A stretch of DNA of 64,000 bases, taken from contig NZ_JBAJMV010000008.1 of NCBI RefSeq assembly GCF_036880965.1, forward strand, positions 59,633-123,632, written 5' to 3'. Shown here in pieces: positions 54,703 to 63,951 of this stretch. Under the pieces are notes generated by a model. It did not search any database. It was not told the DNA's origin and saw only the letters and a list, made by a program, of their open reading frames with translations. Position 1 is the stretch's first letter, and each line of letters opens with the position of its first letter. Position numbers and translations under genes: made by a program. The stretch is from JAUASW01 sp036880965 (GTDB lineage Bacteria > Pseudomonadota > Gammaproteobacteria > Burkholderiales > Burkholderiaceae_C).

Positions 54703-57700
54703 TCAGAACTTGTGGTTGTACTGAGCCGAGAACATCACGGCGCGAGGAGCCGTGTAGTTCTGGATCATCTGCGACTGCGAGTTGATGGCACCTGCGGCCG
54801 TGTTCAGCGCTTCGTTCACAGCCGTGGGGGTCTGCTCGTTGAAGATATTGAACACGTCGGCCTTCAGGGTCAGGCCCTTGAACCAGCCCGGCTTGTACAT
54901 CAGAGCCACATCCAGGCGCTTTTCCCAAGGCAGGTAGCCCAGACCACCGCGACCCGACGCGCCAGGGCAGGCGAAGAAGATCGAGCCGTAGCCGCTGCTC
55001 AGACCCAGCGGATCCTGTGCCGGCGGCAGGATGGACGTGCAGGAACGCGGACGGCCCGATGCAATCAGCGCATTGCCGCTGATCGAGATCTCGTCGTTGA
55101 TCTGGTACACGCCGTAAGCCTTGATCTGATGCTTGCGCATGTTAGGCAGCGGACCCGTGGAGTTGATCATGTTCTCCGGGAAGTCCCACACCGAAGTGAA
55201 GCCCACATCGGCCTGGCCGTTGTCAGACTTCTGCTGACCTTCGGTGTTGCCGGTGCTCTTCGCGCGGGTGTAGTTGATCTTGGCGTACCAGCCATTGCGC
55301 ATCGGGTGTTCGAGCGTGAAGTCCACAGCCCAGTACTGGCGCTTCAGGCCTTCAGGGAAACCGAACTCGTTCCATGGGATCGTGACGGTCTTGTAGTTGC
55401 CCGGCGAGACTTCCACGTAGAACGTGTTGCTCTTGCCTGGGTTGAACAGCGCGCCGTGCCAGTTGTTGACGACGTAGGCGCCTTCGGCCGGTGTCAGGTA
55501 CTTGGCGAACGGACGGCCATCAGACACGTCGTCGATCGAGCTCTTGAGCTTGCGCACATTGAGGCGCATGCCACCCGTCCACTCGGTGCTCAGTGCCTTC
55601 TCGAAACCGATCGTGAACTCGTCTTGCGTGTTCGAATCGATGTCGAGTGCGGCAATCGACTTGCCCACCGGCGGCACGCCGAACTCGTTGTTGGGCGAGT
55701 AGTCGTTGCTGATGGACTGCATGCCCAGCGGCTTGCCCGTGACTGGGTCCACACCGGTGTAGGTGTAGAAGTGCTGGGTGTTGAGCGAACCGCCGGCAAA
55801 ACGCACGGCCAGGTTGGCCGGGATCTGCAGGTGGTAGCGACCGGCCGTACCGTAGACCTTCAGGCTGGCATCACCATTGACGTCCCATGCTGCGGAGAAG
55901 CGGGGAGCGATCTGGCGATCCTTCTTGATGATGGTTTCGCCGATGGTGTTGTAGTTCGTGAACTGCTCGTTACGCAGACCGAAAGTCAGCAGCAGCTGCT
56001 TGGTCATCTGGTAGCGGTCTTCGATGTACTGCGCAGCCTGCTTGACACGCGGGTTGGCACCCACGGCCTGATGGTTCTCGCTGACGTAGTAACCCAGCGC
56101 ACCCAGCGGGCTGCCGGTGCTTGCCGGCGTGGCAGTCATGCCGGCCGACAGAACGGTCGGGTTCGGCGACTTCAGGTAGGTGTAGTTGCCACCACCAGCG
56201 GCGGACGTGCCGTTGGCTGCCTTGATGTCGTTGGAGTCCACACCGCCGCGCAGCGTGTGCTGCGAGCCGATCTTGTACTCGATGTCGAAGCGGAAGCCCA
56301 GGTTCTTGTCCTGTGCATCATCACGCAGCAGGGCAGAGACGAAGCCCTGCGTCTGGGTCGGGATGTAGTTGATGCCAGGTGCGCGGTTTTCGATCGCGGC
56401 GGTCACCGGATACAGGCCTGGCACATAGCCCAGCGGGGTCTGCTTGCGCTTGGTCTTGCTGGTACCCACCAGGGCCTGCACCGTCAGGTCGTCGGTGATG
56501 TAGCCGGTGTACTTCAGGATGTTCAGGTCAGCGCCCTGACCAGCCGACATGGCAGCGCCGGTGGCCGTCAGGAAAGGCACACCTGCAGCGTAGTTCTCGA
56601 AGTCGGCGCCGCCGGCCACGATGTTGTTGTGCTGCAGCGTGTTGTAGTCGAAGCCGCTGTAACGATCCTTGGTCTTGGTCGTGTCGCGGATGCCGGTGAA
56701 CTCCAGATGGTGATCATCGGTGATGTTCCAGTCCAGCTTCAGCAGCGTGCGGGGGACCGTAGATTCTTGCTTCAGCCAGCCTGTGGTGCCGATGCCGGTG
56801 GCATTGGAGGCCAGGCGGGTGCCTTCCTGTGTGCGCTTGCCGATTTCGGTGCCGAAGTAGAAGAACAGCTTGTCCTTGATGATGGGGCCGCTCAGCGACA
56901 GGTTGTAGATCTTCTCGGTCTGCGTGTTCGAGCCGTTGTAGTAGAAGAGCTTGCCGTCGGTGGCGGGCAGGCCTGGGTTGGCGTAGACGATGTCCTTGGC
57001 CACCGAGCGCAGCGTGTTCGGGGCCCAGGAGAAGCCGCCGTTGAATTCCCACTCGTTGGTGCCGGACTTGGTGGTGATGTTGATCACGCCACCAGTCGAA
57101 CGGCCGAATTCAGCGCCGTAGCCGCCAGTGATCACGCTGGTCGAAGCGATTGCGCCGAAGGGCAGCGAGGAGTAGCCGACCTGGAACATGCCGTTCGTGG
57201 CCGTGAAACCGTTGATGTAGACCGAGTTCTCCGAAGAACCCGAGCCGCCGAAGCTGGCGGCATTGTTGCCGTAGCGGAAGTCGGCCTTGGTGGTGTTCGG
57301 AGCCAGCTGGACCACCGATGCCACCGAAGGTTGCACCGGCAGTGCGGCCAGTTCCTTGGACGTGAACACGGCGCCGCTGTTGGAGCGCGAGACGTCGATG
57401 GTCTGGCGGCGGCCCGTCACGCGGACGGTTTCCAGGGAGGTCGTGACGGCAGCACCGCCGAAGCGCAGCTCCACACCTTGACCGGCCACCACTTCGATGG
57501 TGTCGGTGCTGGTCACCTTGCCGCCAATGGTCAGCTGGGCGCGATAGGTGCCGGGCAGCAGGGCCGTGGCGTTGAAGCTGCCGTTGGTTTCCGGCGTGAT
57601 CGTGCGCTTGGCGCCGGTCGCGACGTTTTCCAGCACGATGACGGTGCCGGCGGCTGCAGTGACCTGGCCGTAGACGTTACCGTTGGTGGTGGACTGAGCG

Positions 57701-57807
57701 TAGACAGCGGTGCCGGACGTCAGTGCCAGGCCGACAGCAACGGCCACAGCTGAGCGACGCAGCAGCGCGCCTGCATTGAGGGGGGTCACCCCATTTGTAC
57801 GATTCAT
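54703..57807 (-). CDS. Oar-like TonB-dependent outer-membrane receptor
   Basis: A 1034-residue outer-membrane protein with a signal peptide (about 1-38, ending AVYAQ). An N-terminal carboxypeptidase-regulatory-like (Ig-like) domain (about 40-120: GTVIVLENVATGAKRTITPE, GSFNATALLPGTYRAQL) is followed by a TonB plug (about 125-240, with GRSTGGVINITTKSGTN) and a 22-stranded beta-barrel ending AVMFSAQYNHKF with a C-terminal Phe. The combination is that of Oar/OmpA-related receptors. The cargo (often oligopeptides or proteins in Oar relatives) cannot be read. GGAGAGG precedes the ATG. Confidence 0.88.
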   Translation of the reverse strand: MNRTNGVTPLNAGALLRRSAVAVAVGLALTSGTAVYAQSTTNGNVYGQVTAAAGTVIVLENVATGAKRTITPETNGSFNATALLPGTYRAQLTIGGKVTSTDTIEVVAGQGVELRFGGAAVTTSLETVRVTGRRQTIDVSRSNSGAVFTSKELAALPVQPSVASVVQLAPNTTKADFRYGNNAASFGGSGSSENSVYINGFTATNGMFQVGYSSLPFGAIASTSVITGGYGAEFGRSTGGVINITTKSGTNEWEFNGGFSWAPNTLRSVAKDIVYANPGLPATDGKLFYYNGSNTQTEKIYNLSLSGPIIKDKLFFYFGTEIGKRTQEGTRLASNATGIGTTGWLKQESTVPRTLLKLDWNITDDHHLEFTGIRDTTKTKDRYSGFDYNTLQHNNIVAGGADFENYAAGVPFLTATGAAMSAGQGADLNILKYTGYITDDLTVQALVGTSKTKRKQTPLGYVPGLYPVTAAIENRAPGINYIPTQTQGFVSALLRDDAQDKNLGFRFDIEYKIGSQHTLRGGVDSNDIKAANGTSAAGGGNYTYLKSPNPTVLSAGMTATPASTGSPLGALGYYVSENHQAVGANPRVKQAAQYIEDRYQMTKQLLLTFGLRNEQFTNYNTIGETIIKKDRQIAPRFSAAWDVNGDASLKVYGTAGRYHLQIPANLAVRFAGGSLNTQHFYTYTGVDPVTGKPLGMQSISNDYSPNNEFGVPPVGKSIAALDIDSNTQDEFTIGFEKALSTEWTGGMRLNVRKLKSSIDDVSDGRPFAKYLTPAEGAYVVNNWHGALFNPGKSNTFYVEVSPGNYKTVTIPWNEFGFPEGLKRQYWAVDFTLEHPMRNGWYAKINYTRAKSTGNTEGQQKSDNGQADVGFTSVWDFPENMINSTGPLPNMRKHQIKAYGVYQINDEISISGNALIASGRPRSCTSILPPAQDPLGLSSGYGSIFFACPGASGRGGLGYLPWEKRLDVALMYKPGWFKGLTLKADVFNIFNEQTPTAVNEALNTAAGAINSQSQMIQNYTAPRAVMFSAQYNHKF

Positions 57808-58198
57808 AACCTCTCCGATTCGTGAATGAAAGTCGAGGGGCGTTGTGCGCCCAGACGCCTGGAATTGCGGCCAGCGTCACGCCGACGACCGACGAGTTTC
57901 ATTGCAGGTGCATTTCTTTGTCACCCCTGCAAACCCAACGATTCGGCGCGAAAGCAACGCCGTCCATGGGCATTTGAAGTGCTTTGTCACCGAAGAGTTG
58001 GGTCGATGACTTTGTTTGAGGCTTGAAGTACCTGTGTCTTTTGGCATGGGCGGGTGCCCGGCGGCGGCACCGAAATGCGCTTTCGGCAGTGACGGGTTGG
58101 AAGCAGAAAATTTCACTCTGTCAAGCGGCCCGCGAAGGCTGCAGGGCAAGGACAATCCTGCCCTTTCGCCGACCCTTTGTTTCCCCAGTTCCTTGCCT
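57808..58198. other. intergenic region upstream of the TonB receptor and the GNAT gene
   Basis: No gene is recognised in this 391-base gap between divergent genes. The motif CTTTGTCACC occurs at about 57915 and 57981, and a third similar CTTTGTTTGA at 58012, 30-66 bases apart. These could be repeated regulator or promoter elements for the receptor. A leader hairpin with one bulge, AGGGCA-A-GGA paired with TCC-TGCCCT (58142-58163), lies 36 bases before the GNAT ATG. Confidence 0.45.
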
Positions 58199-58717
58199 AT
58201 GTCGAGTATCCAGGTCCGCCCCGCCACCTTGCGTGATGCCAAAGCCATCGCCGAGATCCATGTTGCTGCCTGGCAGGATGCCTACAAGGATCTCCTGCCC
58301 GCCGCCACGCTGGACGGCATCTCGGTGCAGAAGCGCCAGGCCTTCTGGCGCGAGGCCATCGACTACGCCGAGCCGCAAGTGCTGGTGGCCCATCTGGACA
58401 ACCAGATCATGGGCTTTGCCGGCTTTGATCGCTCGCGCGACAAGGGCACGCCGGCCACTACCGGCGAGATCTGGGCCATCTACGCCTCGCCCATCCACTG
58501 GGACAAGGGCGTGGGCCTGGCCTTGTGGGACGCCGCTCGCGACGGGCTCCAGGAAGAAGGCTGCACCAAGGTCACGCTGTGGACCTATCTGCGCAATGAA
58601 CGTGCGCTGCGCTTTTTCGAGCTGGCTGGCTTCAAGCGCGAACTGGGCAGTGTGAAGACCACCGAGGTCGGTGGCGCTCGACTCGAGGAATTGCGCCTGC
58701 AACGCAGCCTGGTCTGA
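58199..58717 (+). CDS. GNAT-family N-acetyltransferase
   Basis: A 172-residue acetyl-CoA-dependent acetyltransferase. IQVRPATLRDAKAIAEIHVA begins the fold; VAHLDNQIMGFAGF and GEIWAIYASPIHWDKGVGLA supply the acetyl-CoA-binding beta4/alpha3 region with the Q/RxxGxG-like KGVGLAL. ALRFFELAGFKRE is the typical C-terminal motif. It resembles the RimI/YjaB-like group, whose substrates range from ribosomal proteins to small amines. The start at 58199 removes a longer in-frame extension that lacks homology. It is followed 23 bases later by a small unknown gene. Confidence 0.85.
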   Translation: MSSIQVRPATLRDAKAIAEIHVAAWQDAYKDLLPAATLDGISVQKRQAFWREAIDYAEPQVLVAHLDNQIMGFAGFDRSRDKGTPATTGEIWAIYASPIHWDKGVGLALWDAARDGLQEEGCTKVTLWTYLRNERALRFFELAGFKRELGSVKTTEVGGARLEELRLQRSLV

Positions 58718-58740
58718 GGCTTGTTCGAAGCGCGCAGGCG

Positions 58741-58959
58741 ATGAACAAGTTCGACACCTCCATGGGTGGCGGCATGTGGCGCGTCGTGTTCTACGAGCGC
58801 CGTGGCAGCCATGTGCATGTGGACAAGTCCGGCCCGTGGTTGCCGGGCAAGGGCAGGGCCAAGCAGTGGGCCGACTGGTTTGTCGGCCAGGGCTATCACG
58901 TGGCCTTGCAAGACCAGAGCGGCGCGGTCGAGAAGCTGAGCCAGGGCCTGCCCGGCTGA
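58741..58959 (+). CDS. small protein of unknown function
   Basis: A 72-residue cytoplasmic protein (MNKFDTSMGGGMWRVVFYER; SGPWLPGKGRAKQWADWFVG; YHVALQDQSG) with a pattern of aromatic and basic residues suggesting a compact alpha/beta fold. No family recognised. It follows the GNAT gene on the same strand with a 23-base gap, so it may be co-transcribed, and is convergent with the HNH-like protein gene. Confidence 0.45.
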   Translation: MNKFDTSMGGGMWRVVFYERRGSHVHVDKSGPWLPGKGRAKQWADWFVGQGYHVALQDQSGAVEKLSQGLPG

Positions 58960-58990
58960 GCCCTGCGCTCCAGTCTGAGACGAAGCGACC

Positions 58991-60067
58991 TCAGGACGCC
59001 GCGCGATAGCCGCGGCGCGACAGCGCCCAGCCCTCGGTGGCCATCTCGCTGCCATGCTTTTGCACATGGACGGGCGAGAGCCGCTTGGCGGCCGCGCGCT
59101 GGACCAGGTTTTCCGCCTGCTCGGCCGTGAGGCCCAGCGCAAAGCGGGTCCAGCGCTTCATCACCAGGGCATCGCCCCAGGCGTCTTCGAGCGCCCAGCG
59201 GATCTCATGCGGCTGCTCCAGGGCATCGACCTTCAAGACGCGCGGCACCAGCGCCATCACGAAGCGGTTGAAGTCGGCCTTTGACTCCTGGCTGGTCAGC
59301 AAAGCTTCCAGGCGCGACAGGCGCTGGCTCCAGCCGGGGGTGGCCAACTGGCGCGTCAGCAGGGCCTGCAAGGCCTGGATCGGGTTGAACAGGCGCAGGC
59401 GGTTCGGCGGCAGCACGCTCAAGGGAATCTGCGCGGCGTCTTCATGCGGCAGTTCGGTCACGAAGCTGCACAGCACGGCCACGCGCTGCCATTCCTGCGG
59501 GCCGAGGCCGGCAATCTTCTGGATGGGGCCCTGGCTCACGCTTTGCGCCAGCTCGGCCGCGCTGGCATGGCTGTGGCGGGCCTTGGCCCGGTTGGCCGCC
59601 GTGCTCATCAGGACCAGGTTGCCGGCGGCATAGCCGGCGTCGTCCCGAACCCGGTCGATCGAGCCCTGGCCGTCCAGCGGGCTGCGCAGGATGGGGCAAT
59701 GCGTGCTGTCCAGCTGCTGCAGGTAGTTGGGCGTCAATTGCATTGCCTCGAACTGGCGGCCGCGGGCCCAGGCATGGGTGCGCAGGTGCAGCCAGAGGCT
59801 CACTTGGCGCGAGGCCTTCAGCGTGCGGGCGCCAAAAGTGGCGCGGCCGGCCTGCCAGCCTTGCAGCAGCGGCGAGGCGTTGAACAGGTGCTCGATCGGT
59901 GGTGTGAGGCCGTGGTGGGCGAAGTCCCAGCCCAGCTCGTAGCCCAGGCGGCTGTGGGCCGAAGCCTCGGCGGGCTGCCGCACGGCTGCGGCTTCCAGCC
60001 CGAGTTCGATCTGGGCATGGGTGGTGCTGGTGGCGGCAAGGGTAGCGGGGCTGGAGATCTGGGCCAT
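58991..60067 (-). CDS. HNH-like conserved hypothetical protein
   Basis: A 358-residue cytoplasmic protein. Near residues 121-165 it contains a treble-clef HNH-like core: THCPILRSPLDG, then SIDRVRDDAGYAAGNLVLMS and ANRAK, with Cys124, Asp138-Arg139, Asn150, Asn159 and Lys162 in the positions used by SxDR...GN...NxxK-type HNH nucleases. The flanking regions (about 40-120 with LGYELGWDFAHHGLTPPIEH; 180-350 helical) have no recognised domain. A nuclease role is possible but the first metal-binding His is replaced. It is divergent from a WYL-domain regulator across 129 bases. AGGAG lies eight bases before the ATG. Confidence 0.6.
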   Translation of the reverse strand: MAQISSPATLAATSTTHAQIELGLEAAAVRQPAEASAHSRLGYELGWDFAHHGLTPPIEHLFNASPLLQGWQAGRATFGARTLKASRQVSLWLHLRTHAWARGRQFEAMQLTPNYLQQLDSTHCPILRSPLDGQGSIDRVRDDAGYAAGNLVLMSTAANRAKARHSHASAAELAQSVSQGPIQKIAGLGPQEWQRVAVLCSFVTELPHEDAAQIPLSVLPPNRLRLFNPIQALQALLTRQLATPGWSQRLSRLEALLTSQESKADFNRFVMALVPRVLKVDALEQPHEIRWALEDAWGDALVMKRWTRFALGLTAEQAENLVQRAAAKRLSPVHVQKHGSEMATEGWALSRRGYRAAS

Positions 60068-60196
60068 GGTTGGTGCTCCTGGTTGGCGATTCGATTCATC
60101 TGGCCTGCTGTTCCTGCTTCAGGCTTGTGGCACAGTCTCGCGGCCAGGTAGCTCATGACGTGAGCCAGCAAAAACAGCCAAGAAAAACGGATCGCA

Positions 60197-61177
60197 ATGG
60201 ATCGCACTGAACGCTTCTACAAGATCGAGATGCTCATCCGCAGCCGGGAGTGCGTCAGCTTTGCGGCGCTCCTGGAGGCGCTGGAGGTGTCGCCGGCCAC
60301 CTTGAAGCGTGACCTGCAGTACCTGCGCGAGCGCATGGATGCGCCCATCGAGTACGACGTCATGGCCAACGGCTACCGCCTCGTGCAGCATTGGAAAGGC
60401 CAGGCCCAGCATGAGTTGCCCGGCGTCTGGTTCAGCGAGAAGGAGTTGCACGCGCTCCTGACGATGCATCAGTTGCTGTCCAGCCTCGATGAGGAAGGCA
60501 TCCTCGGTCGCCACCTGCAGCCCATGTTCGACAAGCTCACCGGCATGCTGGGCAGCGATCCGGCCGAGGCGCGCGAACTGACACGGCGCATCAAGCTGAT
60601 CAATACCGCGCGGCGACGCGCGCCCTCGGCCTTTTTCGAAACCGTGGGCAGCGCAGTGGTGAAGCGCCAGCGGCTGAAGCTGCGCTACCTGAAGCGGGGC
60701 CCTGGCGGTGGCGAAACGAGCGAGCGCGAGGTCTCGCCGCAGCGCCTGGTTCATTATCGAAACACCTGGTACCTGGATGCATGGTGCCACCGCAGCGAGG
60801 GCCTGCGCCGTTTTGCGCTGGATGCGATGGAAGCGGCCGAGCCTTTGCAGGACAAGGCCCGCACGCTGTCGGTCAAGCAACTGGAAGAGGAGCTGGACCG
60901 TGGCTACGGCATCTTTGCCGGCGGCCAGGAGCAGCGCGCCGAGCTGGTGTTCAGTGCCGAGGCGGCCGCCTGGGTCTCACGTGAGGAGTGGCATCCGCAG
61001 CAGCAGAGCGCGTGGCTGGACGATGGGCGCTGGCGCCTGCAGGTGCCTTTCGTTGACGCGACCGAACTCTTGATGGACCTGTGGCGCCATGCCGGCCAGG
61101 TCGAGGTGATGGCGCCACCGGCCTTGCGTGAAGCCTATGCCAGGCGGCTGCGCGAGGCGGTGGCAAAGCTGGGCTGA
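60197..61177 (+). CDS. WYL-domain transcriptional regulator (YafY-like)
   Basis: A 326-residue regulator. An N-terminal HTH domain (about 5-65, MLIRSRECVSFAALLEALEV with SPATLKRDLQYLRERM) is followed by a WYL ligand-sensing domain (about 140-225, with RNTWYLDAWCHRSEGLRRFA) and a C-terminal WCX-like extension (about 240-320). WYL proteins bind small ligands or nucleic acids and often control defence or DNA-damage genes. Its divergence from the HNH-like gene makes that gene its likely target. Confidence 0.88.
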   Translation: MDRTERFYKIEMLIRSRECVSFAALLEALEVSPATLKRDLQYLRERMDAPIEYDVMANGYRLVQHWKGQAQHELPGVWFSEKELHALLTMHQLLSSLDEEGILGRHLQPMFDKLTGMLGSDPAEARELTRRIKLINTARRRAPSAFFETVGSAVVKRQRLKLRYLKRGPGGGETSEREVSPQRLVHYRNTWYLDAWCHRSEGLRRFALDAMEAAEPLQDKARTLSVKQLEEELDRGYGIFAGGQEQRAELVFSAEAAAWVSREEWHPQQQSAWLDDGRWRLQVPFVDATELLMDLWRHAGQVEVMAPPALREAYARRLREAVAKLG

Positions 61178-61185
61178 TGGATCGA

Positions 61186-61800
61186 TCAGCCGACCTTCCC
61201 GGCGGCTTCCTGCTCGGCCTTGTCGGCTTCTTCGTAGCGCTTCAGGCGGGCGCTGTTCCAGTACATGTCGTCGCCGCCCTTGCCATCAAGGTTGGCGCGG
61301 TTGAGCACGCGGGCCAGCACGAACATCAGGTCGGACAGGCGATTCAGATATTGCCGTGGCGGCGCATTGACAGGCTCGCTGCCCACCAGGGTGATGACGG
61401 TACGCTCGGCCCGGCGCGCCACCGTGCGGCAGACATGGGCAATGGCAGCGCTGCGTGTGCCCGCCGGCAGGATGAATTCCTTCAGCCGCGGCAGGTTGGC
61501 GTTGTAGTGGGCGAGGGCTTCGTCCAGGCGCAGCACAGCGCCCATCTTCAAGAGCTCGTAGCCGGGCATGCTCAGCTCGCCGCCCAGGTTGAAGAGCTCG
61601 TGCTGGATCGTGATCAGGAGCTCGCGAATGTCGTCGGGCAGCGGCTCGGCCAGCAGCACGCCGATGTTCGAGTTGAGCTCGTCCACATCGCCCATGGCCT
61701 GCACGCGCAGGTGGTTCTTGGGCACCCGCGAGCCGTCGCTCAGTCCGGTCGTGCCGTCGTCGCCGGTGCGGGTGGCGATCTGTGAAAGTCGGTTGGCCAT
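61186..61800 (-). CDS. ATP:cob(I)alamin adenosyltransferase, PduO type
   Basis: A 204-residue PduO/MMAB-family enzyme converting cob(I)alamin and ATP to adenosylcobalamin. The N-terminal ATP-binding signature TRTGDDGTTGLSDGSRV is followed by the helical bundle (VDELNSNIGVL; RTVARRAERTVITL; QYLNRLSDLMFVLAR). The start is ATG 61800; a longer frame upstream overlaps the next gene's region and lacks homology. It may feed a B12-dependent enzyme elsewhere. The neighbouring genes do not explain the link. Confidence 0.93.
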   Translation of the reverse strand: MANRLSQIATRTGDDGTTGLSDGSRVPKNHLRVQAMGDVDELNSNIGVLLAEPLPDDIRELLITIQHELFNLGGELSMPGYELLKMGAVLRLDEALAHYNANLPRLKEFILPAGTRSAAIAHVCRTVARRAERTVITLVGSEPVNAPPRQYLNRLSDLMFVLARVLNRANLDGKGGDDMYWNSARLKRYEEADKAEQEAAGKVG

Positions 61801-61837
61801 GCGGGTGTTCTTCAGTCGTCGAAACCCGCATCTTGCC

Positions 61838-62092
61838 TCACTGGATCGAGCGTCTGCCGCTGCGGTGGAAGGCGGGCTTGTGCGGCATCGCCTCATGCGG
61901 GCGCGCGCCAGGGCTGTGGTGGACATGCTCCGGCGGTGGTGCGATCTCTGCGCTGCCGCGCGGCGCGCCCAATTTCGTCATCAGCTCACGCCAGGTCAGC
62001 AGCGGCAACTCGCTGCGAAAGGTGCTGAGCAGGGCCAGCAGAACGAGCGCCGCGACGGCCAACCAGACCAGGTTCTGTTCAATCCATTGCAT
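61838..62092 (-). CDS. small single-TM protein of unknown function
   Basis: An 84-residue protein with an N-terminal TM or signal anchor (MQWIEQNLVWLAVAALVLLA) followed by a polar tail rich in His and Pro (EHVHHSPGARPHEAMPHKPA). The start is ATG 62092 with AGGAG seven bases upstream. The TM-plus-short-domain layout resembles small rhodanese-like or assembly proteins (LTWRELMTKLG), but the sequence is too short to decide. It precedes the PduO gene on the same strand. Confidence 0.55.
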   Translation of the reverse strand: MQWIEQNLVWLAVAALVLLALLSTFRSELPLLTWRELMTKLGAPRGSAEIAPPPEHVHHSPGARPHEAMPHKPAFHRSGRRSIQ

Positions 62093-62190
62093 GACCACAC
62101 TCCTGTGCTTGCAATGCGGACATCGTGGCACTGCGGCTGGCCGCTGACAAGCCCTGCCTAGAATTGACCGAAGTCCTTGGAGATCGATTG

Positions 62191-63615
62191 ATGAGCGCTG
62201 CCCTGTCTGCTGCCATGGCCGCTGCCCCTGCCGCGGGTCGCGCCGTGCCGCCCGCCATGCTGGCTGCGTTGGGCGATCGCTTGGGTGCGCGTTGTTCCGT
62301 CGCGCTGGCGGTGCGCGAACAGCATGGCCGGGATGAATCGCCTATCGATGCGCCGCCGCCGGACTGCGTGGTGTTTGCAGAAGCTACCGAGGAAGTGGCC
62401 TTTGTCGTCGCCCTGGCAAATGAACATGCGGTGCCGGTGATCCCCTATGGCGCCGGCAGCTCGTTGGAAGGCCATCTGCTGGCCGTGCAGGGCGGCATCA
62501 GCCTGGACCTGACGCGGATGAACAAGATCCTGCGCGTCAACGCGGAAGACCTGACGGTGACCGTGCAGCCCGGCGTGACACGCAACCAGCTCAATGCCGA
62601 GCTGCGCCATGCCGGCCTGTTCTTTCCCATCGACCCTGGCGCCGATGCCACGCTCGGCGGCATGGCGGCCACGCGTGCCAGTGGCACGAATGCGGTGCGC
62701 TACGGCACCATGCGCGAGAACGTGCTGGGCCTGCAGGTAGTGACTGCTTCCGGCGAGACCATCAGCACCGGCTCGCGCGCCCGCAAGAGCAGTGCCGGCT
62801 ATGACCTGACGCGTCTGATGGTGGGCAGCGAAGGCACGCTGGGCGTGATCAGCGAGCTTTCGCTGCGTATCTATCCGCTGCCTGAGGCGGTCTCGGCGGC
62901 GGTCTGCTTTTTCCCGAGCATCGACGCCGCGGTGCAGACGACGATACAGATCATCCAGATGGGCATTCCGATCGCGCGTTGCGAGCTGCTGGATGCAAAC
63001 TCGGTGCGCGCCGTCAACAAGCACGACCGGCTGGCGCTGCGCGAGGCGCCAATGCTCTTGATGGAGTTTCACGGCTCCGCGGCGGGCGTGGCCGAGCAGG
63101 CGCAGTCGGTGCAGGAAATCGCGAAGGAATTCGGTGGCGAAGACTTCGACTGGGCCACGACGCCCGAGGCCCGCACCCGGCTGTGGGCCGCTCGCCACCA
63201 TGCCTACCTCTCAGCGCTGCAGATGAAGCCGGGCTGCCGCTGCGTGACCACGGACACCTGCGTGCCGATTTCGCGCCTGGCCGAGAGCATTGCCGAGTCG
63301 GTGCGGGAGGTCGAGGCGTCAGGCCTGCCTTACTTCATCGTCGGCCATGTCGGTGATGGCAACTTCCACCTGGGCTATCTGATCGACCCGGAGATTCCCG
63401 CGGAGCGCGAGACTGCCGAAGCCTTGAGCGCGCAGATGGTGGCGCGGGCGCTGCGTCTGGAAGGCACCTGCACCGGCGAGCACGGCATTGGCCTGCACAA
63501 GCAGGGCTTCCTGGTCGACGAGGCCGGCGAGGGCGCGGTGGCGATGATGCGCTCGATCAAGCTCGGGCTGGACCCGCGCAACATCATGAACCCGGGGAAG
63601 ATCTTCACACTGTGA
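62191..63615 (+). CDS. FAD-binding oxidase, GlcD/D-lactate dehydrogenase type
   Basis: A 474-residue FAD_binding_4-plus-C-terminal oxidase family protein. The FAD/PP-loop is PVIPYGAGSSLEGHL, with IDPGADATLGGMAATRASG. The C-terminal catalytic domain carries the HVGDGNFHLGYL and CTGEHGIGLHK signatures of D-2-hydroxyacid dehydrogenases (D-lactate cytochrome dehydrogenase, glycolate oxidase GlcD). The start at 62191 follows GGAGAT by eight bases. It is a single gene without glcE/glcF partners, so D-lactate dehydrogenase activity is more likely than glycolate oxidase. Confidence 0.9.
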   Translation: MSAALSAAMAAAPAAGRAVPPAMLAALGDRLGARCSVALAVREQHGRDESPIDAPPPDCVVFAEATEEVAFVVALANEHAVPVIPYGAGSSLEGHLLAVQGGISLDLTRMNKILRVNAEDLTVTVQPGVTRNQLNAELRHAGLFFPIDPGADATLGGMAATRASGTNAVRYGTMRENVLGLQVVTASGETISTGSRARKSSAGYDLTRLMVGSEGTLGVISELSLRIYPLPEAVSAAVCFFPSIDAAVQTTIQIIQMGIPIARCELLDANSVRAVNKHDRLALREAPMLLMEFHGSAAGVAEQAQSVQEIAKEFGGEDFDWATTPEARTRLWAARHHAYLSALQMKPGCRCVTTDTCVPISRLAESIAESVREVEASGLPYFIVGHVGDGNFHLGYLIDPEIPAERETAEALSAQMVARALRLEGTCTGEHGIGLHKQGFLVDEAGEGAVAMMRSIKLGLDPRNIMNPGKIFTL

Positions 63616-63951
63616 AAGATGGCGGTCGGCACTTAGCAGCCACACGCTGGTTCCTTCTTTCGCGCTGCCGAGGCCATCGGGTGAGGGCTTGTGCTCCTGT
63701 CCCCCGGACCGGGCTTCGCCCGATCCTCCTCCTGATATCAGAATCACGCTGCTTCGTTCCGCTTTAGCGAAGCCCGTCAGGGTGATGCCGCGCTCCCCCT
63801 ATGGCCTTTGAGCCAGAGGTAAAGACTGGTGCCCCCGGCGGATTCGACGCGACAGCTCGAACGGTGTCTTGGGGCGGTGCCGGAGCCTCTCCGGTGGCGA
63901 CCCCGCATATCAGGGTGCGCAAGTCGGATAAGCGCTTTGCGAAGGAACGTC
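63616..63951. other. gap containing the left end of an IS110-family element
   Basis: No protein-coding gene is seen between the flavoprotein stop and the transposase ATG. Short inverted repeats lie at 63699-63716 (GGGCTTCGCCC-type) and CTGATATCAG at 63731. From about 63770 the sequence has the layout of an IS110 left-end non-coding region, with a stable hairpin CCGGAG-CCT-CTCCGG (63880-63894) extended by wobble pairs, and further hairpins. The exact left boundary cannot be set without the right end. Confidence 0.6.

Noticed and set aside
54658..57753. A 1031-codon open frame antiparallel to the TonB receptor
   Set aside because: It is a codon-bias shadow of the receptor gene; the minus-strand product has a signal peptide, plug and barrel, whereas this one has no family features.
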